Assembly: GCA_937989585.1 (NCBI GenBank)
Contig: CALKRW010000010.1
Coordinates: forward strand, 1 to 16,805
Reading direction: 5' to 3'
Origin: an uncultured Porphyromonadaceae bacterium
GTDB taxonomy: Bacteria > Bacteroidota > Bacteroidia > Bacteroidales > Muribaculaceae
Length of the DNA stretch: 16,805 nucleotides
The notes below the pieces were generated by a model. It was not told the DNA's origin. It worked only from the letters and a program-made list of their open reading frames with translations, and did no database searches. Shown here one piece after another: positions 1 through 5,711 of the stretch. The stretch's first letter is position 1. The number at the start of each line of letters is the position of its first letter. The position numbers and the translations under genes were made by a program.

Positions 1-7
1 CAAAAGT

Positions 8-47
8 GTCCCAGTCTGCTCCGGCGCACTGTCCCAGTCTGCTCCGG
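8..47. repeat. Tandem 17-bp direct repeat, possible insertion-element end
   Basis: The 17-mer GTCCCAGTCTGCTCCGG occurs at 8-24 and again at 31-47, a 23-bp period with a 6-bp GC-rich spacer. Sub-terminal copies of a roughly 20-bp motif are a known feature of IS21-family ends, where they act as transposase binding sites. The position at the very edge of the window, beside a deleted gene, fits the end of such an element lying to the left. No transposase is visible here, so the assignment to IS21 is inference. Confidence 0.45.
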
Positions 48-135
48 TTTTTCCACTTATGTCATTTTTATGGTATTATGTTGGATATGATTGAAAAAAT
101 ACGGCACTAAGTTCGCATCATTCAGCATAAAAGAC

Positions 136-143
136 TATATTTG
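136..143 (+). promoter_or_regulatory. Bacteroidetes-type -7 box
   Basis: TATATTTG matches the Bacteroidetes TAnnTTTG consensus and lies 57 bp upstream of the ATG at 200. No convincing -33 TTTG is seen at the expected distance. It may be the surviving promoter of the deleted YhcG-type gene. Confidence 0.4.
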
Positions 144-199
144 CAGTAGGAATCCGAGAGCATCGGCTGACCGGGCCTTACATCAAAATCCTAACCAAC

Positions 200-508
200 A
201 TGAAAGAATTAGTAAGTGAAATACGCTCGATAATCGAATCCGCACGGACAAATGCTGTCCGCTCTGTTGATTTCTGCCGAGTCCAGATGTCTGTCAATTA
301 CTACGACCGCACAGAAAAACTTCCCGACGAAAATTCTACCATCGGCATACTGCTCTGCACGGCTAAAAACGACACCCTCGTAAGGATGACACTGCCTGCC
401 GACAACAATACCATTGTGGCATCAAAATATCAACTTTTTCTGCCCTCCGAGGAGCAACTGATTGCGGAGGTCGAGCGCGCGAAAAGGCAATGGGAAGAGG
501 CACGGTAG
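200..508 (+). pseudogene. Internally deleted YhcG/DUF1016 nuclease-family remnant
   Basis: The 102-residue frame joins the two ends of a YhcG/DUF1016 protein, a family normally about 340-380 residues long with an N-terminal DUF1016_N domain and a C-terminal PDDEXK-like nuclease domain. Residues 1-30 (EIRSIIESARTNAVRSVDF, then VQM) match the N-terminal start, which normally continues into YWxIG. Residues 31-102 match the extreme C-terminus (VNYYDR, then LPDEN, GILLC, DTLVRMTLP, ASKYQLFLPSEEQL). Roughly 240-270 residues between them, including the nuclease core, are absent. The frame is intact across the junction, so a short protein could still be made, but nuclease activity is not expected. 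The family match is from memory of its conserved motifs. The alternative, a genuine short family member, seems less likely because the join falls between two QM-containing segments. Confidence 0.7.
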
Positions 509-571
509 GAATTGAATGATAACTACTATACGGTAGACTGTCGGGGATTTTCGGGGGGAGGGAAAATTTTG

Positions 572-579
572 TACCTTTG
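572..579 (+). promoter_or_regulatory. -7 box for metX, very short leader
   Basis: TACCTTTG matches TAnnTTTG and ends 16 bp before the metX ATG at 596. With the usual start of transcription 5-8 nt after the box, the 5' leader would be about 10 nt. No Shine-Dalgarno-like sequence lies between the box and the ATG. Confidence 0.6.
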
Positions 580-595
580 TGGTGTTTGAAGTATT

Positions 596-1627
596 ATGAG
601 ACATTTTTATCGATTTGGGGGGCCGTTCGCGCTGGAGCGCGGGGGCGTGCTGCCGGGCCTCGAGATAGTTTACCATACATACGGGCGCCTGAACGATGAC
701 CGCAGCAATGTGGTTTGGGTGTGCCATGCGCTGACCGCTAACAGCGATGTCGCCGACTGGTGGCCGGGAACGGTGTGCGAGGGCGGAATCCTAGACCCGG
801 AACGCTGGTTTGTCATCTGTGCGAATGTCCTGGGCTCGCCCTACGGGTCGACGGGACCGATGAGCATAAACCCCGCGAGCGGAAAGCCGTGGTACGGCGA
901 CTTTCCGCGCCTGACGATACGCGACATGGTACGCGCCCACTCGCTGCTTGCCTACGCACTCGGCTTAGAGCGCGTGCATACGCTGGTGGGCAGTTCGGTG
1001 GGCGGCTTCCAGGCCATCGAGTGGGCCGTTAGCGAGCCGGACCGTTTCGGTCGCCTGGCGCTGATAGCCACCGAGGCCAAGGCTTCGCCCTGGGCGATAG
1101 CGCTCGACGAGACCCAGCGGATGGCGATAACGGCAGACGCCACATGGGGAGAGCCACGGGCGGATGCCGCGCAGAAGGGCCTTGCCGCCGCCCGGGCCAT
1201 AGGCCTGCTGTCATACCGCGGGCCATCGGGCTACAACCTGACGCAGCAGGATCACGAGGATGCGTCCTGTGATGCCGCAGGCATTCCCGAGGACCACCGC
1301 GCCTGTACCTATCAGCGCCATCAGGGCGACAAACTCGTGCGCCGCTTCGACGCCTACTCGTACATGACAACCCTGGATGCCTTCGATACCCACGACGCGG
1401 GACGGGGACGAGGTGGGATTGCCGCCGCCCTGGGCCGAATCACCGCGCGGACTGTGGTCGTGGGCCTTACGACCGACATCATTTTCCTGCCCGAGGACAT
1501 GCGGCGCCTGGCGTCGATGATTCCCGGTGCGCGCTATGCCGAGATTGCCTCGCCGTTCGGACATGACGGCTTTCTGGTGGAGGCCGGGAAGTTGCGGGAT
1601 GTCATCTCTCCGCTGATGGAGAATTAA
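596..1627 (+). CDS. metX: Homoserine O-acetyltransferase
   Basis: This enzyme transfers an acetyl group from acetyl-CoA to L-homoserine, giving O-acetyl-L-homoserine, the entry to methionine by direct sulfhydrylation. It is a cytoplasmic alpha/beta-hydrolase-fold protein of 343 residues, within the normal family range. Visible motifs are HALTANSDVADWW (44-56), GSPYGSTGP (80-88), the nucleophile elbow GSSVGG (132-137, Ser134; GGSMGG is more usual), and the other triad residues Asp294 in TTDIIF and His323 in FGHDGF. The ATG at 596 is chosen because the conserved N-terminus (FALERGGVLPG, then HTYGRLN) begins at once and a promoter box sits just upstream. It lies 99 bp before homoserine dehydrogenase on the same strand, so the pair feeds the same branch. 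Some close relatives use succinyl-CoA; that cannot be settled from motifs alone, but MetX is the better-supported call. Confidence 0.93.
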   Translation: MRHFYRFGGPFALERGGVLPGLEIVYHTYGRLNDDRSNVVWVCHALTANSDVADWWPGTVCEGGILDPERWFVICANVLGSPYGSTGPMSINPASGKPWYGDFPRLTIRDMVRAHSLLAYALGLERVHTLVGSSVGGFQAIEWAVSEPDRFGRLALIATEAKASPWAIALDETQRMAITADATWGEPRADAAQKGLAAARAIGLLSYRGPSGYNLTQQDHEDASCDAAGIPEDHRACTYQRHQGDKLVRRFDAYSYMTTLDAFDTHDAGRGRGGIAAALGRITARTVVVGLTTDIIFLPEDMRRLASMIPGARYAEIASPFGHDGFLVEAGKLRDVISPLMEN

Positions 1628-1630
1628 AAA

Positions 1631-1687
1631 TGCATAATTCATAATGCAAAAATTAGAATGCATAATGCATAATCTATAATGTATAAT
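1631..1687 (+). repeat. AT-rich heptamer repeat in the metX-hom gap
   Basis: TGCATAAT occurs at 1631-1638. Then 1659-1687 holds four head-to-tail 7-bp units (TGCATAA twice, TCTATAA, TGTATAA). TGCAT at 1631 and ATGCA at 1644 also form an inverted pair. Similar ATAATGCATAAT tracts occur between genes in many Bacteroidales as far as I recall. A protein-binding or mRNA-processing role is possible but not shown. Confidence 0.6.
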
Positions 1688-1691
1688 CTTG
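1684..1691 (+). promoter_or_regulatory. Weak -7-like box before hom
   Basis: TAATCTTG matches TAnnTTTG at seven of eight positions, 35 bp before the hom ATG. It could give hom its own promoter in addition to read-through from metX. No clear -33 element accompanies it. Confidence 0.25.
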
Positions 1692-1726
1692 TGATTATTA
1701 GGAAAATAAAGAGTTTATAAATATAT

Positions 1727-2929
1727 ATGCAGACAAAAGAACTCAACATAGGCCTTTTCGGTCTCGGAACCGTTGGCAAGGGCTTCTATCAGGTGATAGC
1801 ACGGGCCAAGAACGCGCATGCCCGCATACGTCGCATCTGCGTGCGGTCAATCTCCAAGCCCCGCGGTCCGAACATCGACCCGGCGCTCCTCACCGACAAT
1901 GCCGACGACATACTCGACGATCCGTCAATCAACCTCATCGTCGAGGTCATCGATGACCCCGTCGCGGCCTACGAACTCGTGAGCCGCGCGCTGCGCCAGG
2001 GCATCGACGTGGTTTCGGACTCGAAGGCCATGCTGTCGGAGCATCTTCCCGAACTCATCGCCATATCGCGCAAGAGCGGGGCCGCGCTGCTGTACGACGC
2101 CTCGTCGTGCGGCTCGATTCCTGTAATCCGCAACCTTGAGGAATACTACGACAACGACCTGCTGCTCGAGGTGAAGGGCATACTAAACGGCTCGTCGAAC
2201 TACATACTCTCGCGTGTGTTCGACCACGGCGAGGACTACCACTCGGCCCTGGCGCGCGCCCAGCAACTGGGCTTCGCCGAAAGCGACCCGACTCGCGACA
2301 TCTCGGGACTCGACTCGCTGTCGAAACTCGTCATCATCACTCTCCACGCCCTGGGCGTGTATGTCCGTCCGGACGATGTCCTGACCCTGGGCATAGCCAA
2401 CATCAAGGAAGCCGACATACGCTACGCCCGAGAGAAGGGCTTCAAGATAAAACTCGTGGCCCAGGTCGCCAAAGTGGCGGCCGACCGCTTCACGATGTTC
2501 GTGATGCCCGAATTCGTCGGTCCGGACAAATATATCTACGCCGTCGACGACGAATACAACGGCGTGGTGATACGCGGTGAATGCTACGAGCGCCAGTTCA
2601 TGTTCGGCAAGGGAGCCGGGGGGCTGCCCACCGCCTCGTCGATACTCTCGGACGTGATGGCGCGCCGCTACGACTACCGCTACGAGTACAAGAAAATGTC
2701 GTTCAGCAACCGGCCGTCCTACACGGTCGACGTACCGATGCGGGTGTATGTAAGTTACGTCAGCACCGACATCTCTGGGCTGCGTTTCACCGAGATAACC
2801 GAACGGTACCAGGGTCCGGACTCCAACTATGTCATCGGCACCATAATGCTCGGCGACCTCATGGCACGCCGCGACCTGTTCGACCGCCCCGACGTGTTCG
2901 CCATCAACCTCACGCGCTTCTTCCGTTAG
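1727..2929 (+). CDS. hom: Homoserine dehydrogenase (monofunctional)
   Basis: This enzyme reduces L-aspartate 4-semialdehyde to L-homoserine with NAD(P)H, supplying the substrate of the adjacent MetX. The 400-residue protein has no aspartokinase domain. The N-terminal Rossmann region carries GLGTVG (12-17). The Lys of VVSDSK (Lys100) sits where the family usually has TANK. The catalytic region shows GILNGSSNYIL (151-161), GFAESDPTRD (182-191) and GLDSLSKL (194-201), retaining the Asp196 and Lys200 that correspond to the catalytic Asp/Lys pair of the family. Residues of about 320-400 are a C-terminal extension that I cannot match confidently to a canonical ACT domain; it may be a divergent ACT-like regulatory domain or a lineage-specific tail. 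It follows metX on the same strand. Bacteroidales usually also have a fused ThrA elsewhere, so this copy may be dedicated to methionine; that is inference. Confidence 0.9.
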   Translation: MQTKELNIGLFGLGTVGKGFYQVIARAKNAHARIRRICVRSISKPRGPNIDPALLTDNADDILDDPSINLIVEVIDDPVAAYELVSRALRQGIDVVSDSKAMLSEHLPELIAISRKSGAALLYDASSCGSIPVIRNLEEYYDNDLLLEVKGILNGSSNYILSRVFDHGEDYHSALARAQQLGFAESDPTRDISGLDSLSKLVIITLHALGVYVRPDDVLTLGIANIKEADIRYAREKGFKIKLVAQVAKVAADRFTMFVMPEFVGPDKYIYAVDDEYNGVVIRGECYERQFMFGKGAGGLPTASSILSDVMARRYDYRYEYKKMSFSNRPSYTVDVPMRVYVSYVSTDISGLRFTEITERYQGPDSNYVIGTIMLGDLMARRDLFDRPDVFAINLTRFFR

Positions 2930-2972
2930 GGTACGGCCGAACGGGCGCGATGGCGCGGCGCGTGTCTTAATG

Positions 2973-3010
2973 TTTGCAAAAAGCGCGAACGATTTGCAAA
3001 ATAATGCAAA
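2973..3010. promoter_or_regulatory. Repeated TTTGCAAA palindromes, operator candidate
   Basis: The 8-bp palindrome TTTGCAAA occurs at 2973-2980 and 2993-3000, exactly 20 bp apart (about two helical turns, so on the same face of DNA). A partial third copy (AATGCAAA) follows at 3003-3010. They lie between hom and the next promoter box at 3040, about where a regulator of the 3103-4397 genes could bind. Confidence 0.35.
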
Positions 3011-3015
3011 CACCG

Positions 3016-3047
3016 TTGGCGCGTGCGGCTGATTTTCATTACATTTG
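3016..3047 (+). promoter_or_regulatory. Promoter for the membrane protein/DUF4919 pair
   Basis: TTG at 3016-3018 and TACATTTG at 3040-3047 are separated by 21 bp, close to the Bacteroidetes -33/-7 arrangement. The predicted leader to the ATG at 3103 is about 50 nt. Confidence 0.55.
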
Positions 3048-3102
3048 TAACACATGCCGGATTCCCGACCGCGGGACATCCCCGTAATGACTCCAGAACC
3101 TC

Positions 3103-3606
3103 ATGGGATACAATACTGACATACTGCTGCTTGTGCTCGGGAGCATGATTATGGCTGCCGGCGTGGTGCTGTGCTTCATGTCGAGCCGCTGGGCCGGCGC
3201 GGTAACTTTTGCTGCAATGTGTCTGTTCAGGCTTTCGGGCTGGGCGATGTTCGAAAGCGGCACCCTGCTGTTCTGGGGCGTAGCCACGGCCATCTGCCTG
3301 GGAACCGACGTGATGCTGCCACCACAGGTGGCGCGCTCGCGGGCTGGCGTCTACCATATCGCCGGCGGCTGTCTTGCCGGAGCCTTCACCGGCATGTGCA
3401 CGAACACCTCGGCAGGCATAATAGTCGGCGCGGTCCTCGGCGCCTTCTTCGGGGCTCTCGCCTTCGCCAACACCAAGGCCGGACGCCCGATGCACTTCCC
3501 TTCGGGAAAATTCTTCAACTACCTTGCCGCCAAGGGTCTGCCTGCAGTCGTCGTAATGTCGATGACCGCCCTCGTAATCCTCCTTCTCATTACCCCGGTC
3601 AAATAA
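3103..3606 (+). CDS. Small multi-span inner-membrane protein, unknown function
   Basis: The protein has 167 residues and is strongly hydrophobic, with five or six likely membrane segments at about 5-27, 30-46, 51-72, 83-98, 102-123 and 145-164. The fifth is glycine-rich (GAVLGAFFGAL, 110-120), a pattern of closely packed helices seen for example in DUF456-type proteins, but I cannot assign a family. No catalytic or metal motifs are evident. The ATG at 3103 begins directly before the first hydrophobic segment and follows a promoter box at 3040. The next gene starts 26 bp after the stop on the same strand, so the two are probably co-transcribed. Confidence 0.75.
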   Translation: MGYNTDILLLVLGSMIMAAGVVLCFMSSRWAGAVTFAAMCLFRLSGWAMFESGTLLFWGVATAICLGTDVMLPPQVARSRAGVYHIAGGCLAGAFTGMCTNTSAGIIVGAVLGAFFGALAFANTKAGRPMHFPSGKFFNYLAAKGLPAVVVMSMTALVILLLITPVK

Positions 3607-3632
3607 GCATCACCTCTGAAACACAAGAAAAA

Positions 3633-4397
3633 ATGAAACTGACGCTCTCCTCTGCCCTGTTACGCTTCTCCGCCATACTTACTGTTGCCCTCGCAACATC
3701 ATTCCATGCCGTTGGGCGTGCGGTTTCCGCCGCAGCATCGAAAATCGACATGGAGCAGATAAAGGCCGAGACCACTAATCCAGACAGCAAGTACTACTAT
3801 CCGGCCCTGCTGAAGAAATTCATGGCCAACGACACGGCGATGACACGCGATGACTACCGCTACTTCTACTACGGCACGATGTTCACCGAGGACTATAACC
3901 CGTATCGCGCCAATCCCTACGACAAAGAGGTCCGCGCACTCGAGAACGTCTATCTTAAGCGCGAGCACCTGACCGGCGCCGAACGCCGTCAGATCGAGTC
4001 GGTGGCACTGAAATGCCTGCAGGACAATCCGCTGGAACTGCGCCAGCTGATGTACCGCGTATATGTGTTCGAGGCAAACCGCAAGTTCAATCTCGCCAAA
4101 ATCTGGAAATCGAAACTCGACAATCTTCTGCTGACCATCGCCCAGTCGGGCAGCGGCGACAGCCCCGAGAACGCCCGCATCATAGTGTATCCACGCCATG
4201 AGTTCGACTTCTTCAATCTTTCGGGACTTTCGGTGACACAGCAGGATTTCGTCGAGCCTTATTACGAGAAAGTCACGATCAGCAACAACAACCCGAAGAA
4301 TCCCAAGACCGGAGAATACTATTTCAACCTGCGCTACCTGCTTGACCAGTATTACGCCAAACACCCCGGCGAGGCTGAGGAAGGGACTGTCGAATAA
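3633..4397 (+). CDS. DUF4919-like exported protein
   Basis: The frame is open further upstream, but the ATG at 3633 is chosen because it opens a typical signal peptide (KLTLSSALLRF, then a hydrophobic core to about residue 22 and a small-residue stretch VSAAAS near 31-36) and falls just after the preceding gene. The mature part of this 254-residue protein begins KIDMEQIKAETTNPDSKYYY and continues with LLKKFMANDTAMTRDDYRYF (59-78), then YYGTMF. This is the conserved signature I associate with the Bacteroidetes family DUF4919: a run of aromatic residues, a short ND(T) segment and a Tyr-rich YRYFYYG motif. The family has no established function. Export to the periplasm is predicted. It probably forms an operon with the preceding membrane protein. 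Confidence 0.75.
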   Translation: MKLTLSSALLRFSAILTVALATSFHAVGRAVSAAASKIDMEQIKAETTNPDSKYYYPALLKKFMANDTAMTRDDYRYFYYGTMFTEDYNPYRANPYDKEVRALENVYLKREHLTGAERRQIESVALKCLQDNPLELRQLMYRVYVFEANRKFNLAKIWKSKLDNLLLTIAQSGSGDSPENARIIVYPRHEFDFFNLSGLSVTQQDFVEPYYEKVTISNNNPKNPKTGEYYFNLRYLLDQYYAKHPGEAEEGTVE

Positions 4398-4710
4398 GCC
4401 TTTGTCATGATTATTATCCGTGCCCGGGCTGTATGATACAGTCAGGTCTGCTTATGGTTAAAAAACATTAAAAGTCGTGCCCGCTTTAAGGAAATTGCGA
4501 AATAATGCTGAAAAACATGTCAGTGGTTTTGGTTTCGCATTCTTTTTTGTCTATCTTTGCCAAATACTCTTGAGCACAGGTCCATGTAAACTACAACAGG
4601 TTTCCTGCTTACGGGATTCCGTAGGGACTGATGAAACTCGAAGAGGCATGCTTCAAAAATACACTTGTTATAAATAATCTAATCTTAAACCATTCAAAAA
4701 GGAAAAAATT
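4398..4710 (+). other. Intergenic region with promoter and long structured leader
   Basis: No credible gene is present. A 5-bp hairpin, CTGTA-TGA-TACAG (4429-4441), lies just after the DUF4919-like gene without a T-run. The promoter is at 4528-4559, leaving a leader of about 145 nt. That leader can fold short hairpins, including CAGG-TTT-CCTG near 4597-4607 and TACGG-GATT-CCGTA (4610-4623), followed by an A-rich ribosome site before 4711. No riboswitch family is recognised. Confidence 0.5.
4528..4559 (+). promoter_or_regulatory. Promoter of the lipoprotein pair
   Basis: TTTG (4528-4531) and TATCTTTG (4552-4559), 20 bp apart, are a textbook Bacteroidetes -33/-7 pair. It is one of the best promoter matches in the window. 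Transcription would start near 4566. Confidence 0.65.
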
Positions 4711-5121
4711 ATGAAATTCTCAGTAATTTGCGCAACAGCCGTTCTGGCATTAGGCCTCATCTCCTGCGGAGGCAAAAACGCTGAAGATGTAAAGAAAGTA
4801 AAGGACGTATCCACCCAGGATCTCACCGAAGAGCAGATTGAGCAGGGTCTTACCTGGGCTCTCGAATATCAGCAGCAGGAAATCGACGAACTTCAGGAGG
4901 AACTTGATAATGTCGAGGAAAATCTCATAGATTCAAAAGCAGCTGCTTTTGCAGCACGTGTTTTCTATGCTTCTGAAAACGAGAACAGCGAGGTGGCAAA
5001 GTCAAAGGCCTATGCTGACAAGAAAGAACAGTTGAAGGAAAACAAACAGAAAATTGAGGCACTTCAGAAAGATATCGAGAAGGCTAAGGAAGACAAGGCT
5101 AAAGAACTCGGTCTCGACTAA
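4711..5121 (+). CDS. Small coiled-coil lipoprotein, paralogue 1
   Basis: The protein has 136 residues. A signal peptide ends in a lipobox LISC with the lipidated Cys at 19, so the mature protein should be anchored to a membrane in the envelope. It is followed by a short linker, then DLTEEQIEQGLTWALEYQQQ (38-57), and a long charged helical region to the C-terminus with heptad-like spacing (EIDELQEELDNVEENL, then KKEQLKENKQKIEALQKDI), predicted coiled coil. There is no enzymatic motif. The next gene encodes a clear paralogue with the same lipobox position and the same layout. The ATG follows an AAAGGAAAAA ribosome-site-like stretch. Expression is likely driven by the promoter at 4528-4559. The function is unknown; a periplasmic or outer-membrane structural role is only a guess. 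Confidence 0.85.
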   Translation: MKFSVICATAVLALGLISCGGKNAEDVKKVKDVSTQDLTEEQIEQGLTWALEYQQQEIDELQEELDNVEENLIDSKAAAFAARVFYASENENSEVAKSKAYADKKEQLKENKQKIEALQKDIEKAKEDKAKELGLD

Positions 5122-5154
5122 CTCCATCCTGCTTGTTATCTGAAACAGGAATAT

Positions 5155-5196
5155 CAGTACTCCGGCGAATCATACAGTTCCGGAGTACTGTTTTTT
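5155..5196 (+). terminator. Intrinsic terminator between the lipoprotein paralogues
   Basis: CAGTACTCCGG (5155-5165) pairs perfectly with CCGGAGTACTG (5180-5190), an 11-bp stem with a 14-nt loop, followed by TTTTTT (5191-5196). Only 33 bp separate the T-run from the next ATG and no promoter box is visible there, so the hairpin may act as a partial terminator that lowers expression of the second gene. Confidence 0.85.
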
Positions 5197-5229
5197 CATA
5201 AGCCATAATAAACAATAACATCACATTAT

Positions 5230-5643
5230 ATGAAGATTCTGAATATATGCCTCGTGGCTTGCGCCGCGCTTGCAATGACCGCCTGCGGCTCGAAAGACCC
5301 CAAAGAAGTGAAGACAATTTATGATAATCACAATAATATAGAAGACCTGACAGATGACCAGGTTGCAAAGGCTCTCGACTGGTATGTTGAATATCAGGAA
5401 GAAAGCATTGAACATCTTCAGGATATTATTGATGACTTTGAGAATATTGGTCTAAACCAAATGGCCAGTGTAGTTGCCATTAATGTTTATAATCAAATAG
5501 AAAGAACGGATTCAGAAATTGCCGACAAGAAGGAATTTAAAGATGTTCTCAAAAAAATTGAGAAGAATCAGGAAGAAATTGATCGTCTGACAGAAAAACT
5601 CGAGGATCTAGAAAAAGATTTCGACGAGAAATATAAGGAATAA
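5230..5643 (+). CDS. Small coiled-coil lipoprotein, paralogue 2
   Basis: The 137-residue protein has a signal peptide ending in lipobox MTAC with Cys at 19. It aligns end to end with the preceding protein. DLTDDQVAKALDWYVEYQEE corresponds to DLTEEQIEQGLTWALEYQQQ, and both end in long charged helices here represented by KKIEKNQEEIDRLTEKLEDL. This indicates an old tandem duplication with substantial divergence and a clearly lower GC content in this copy. It has no recognised catalytic motif. It lies downstream of a strong terminator hairpin with no obvious promoter of its own, so it is probably expressed by read-through. It is convergent with sbcC. Confidence 0.85.
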   Translation: MKILNICLVACAALAMTACGSKDPKEVKTIYDNHNNIEDLTDDQVAKALDWYVEYQEESIEHLQDIIDDFENIGLNQMASVVAINVYNQIERTDSEIADKKEFKDVLKKIEKNQEEIDRLTEKLEDLEKDFDEKYKE

Positions 5644-5666
5644 ATTTCCCCCCAATCCCCTGAGAT

Positions 5667-5711
5667 AATAACAGCGGCCCGACGCCATTTTGGTTTCGGG
5701 CCGCTGTTATT
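5667..5711. terminator. Hairpin terminator between lipoprotein 2 and sbcC
   Basis: AATAACAGCGGCCCG (5667-5681) pairs perfectly with CGGGCCGCTGTTATT (5697-5711), a 15-bp stem with a 15-nt loop. It lies 23 bp after the lipoprotein stop and directly abuts the sbcC stop codon on the other strand. The plus-strand side continues into TTTTA. It probably serves both convergent transcripts. Confidence 0.85.

Noticed and set aside
2183..3079. A 298-residue open frame on the minus strand across hom.
   Set aside because: It lies opposite a strongly conserved gene of high GC and typical codon use; the translation is His/Val/Arg-rich without motifs, as expected from the antisense of such a gene.
3699..4364. 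A 221-residue minus-strand open frame opposite the DUF4919-like gene.
   Set aside because: The plus strand carries a signal peptide and conserved motifs in the same stretch; the antisense frame has no sign of its own promoter.
4628..4634. CTGATGA followed by a CTC/GAG mini-stem resembles the start of a hammerhead ribozyme core.
   Set aside because: The required GAAA after stem II is absent, and no stems I and III can be drawn around it. A chance heptamer is more likely.
4477..4677. A 66-residue plus-strand frame in the leader before the first lipoprotein.
   Set aside because: It overlaps the best promoter in the window at 4528-4559 and shows no conserved protein pattern.
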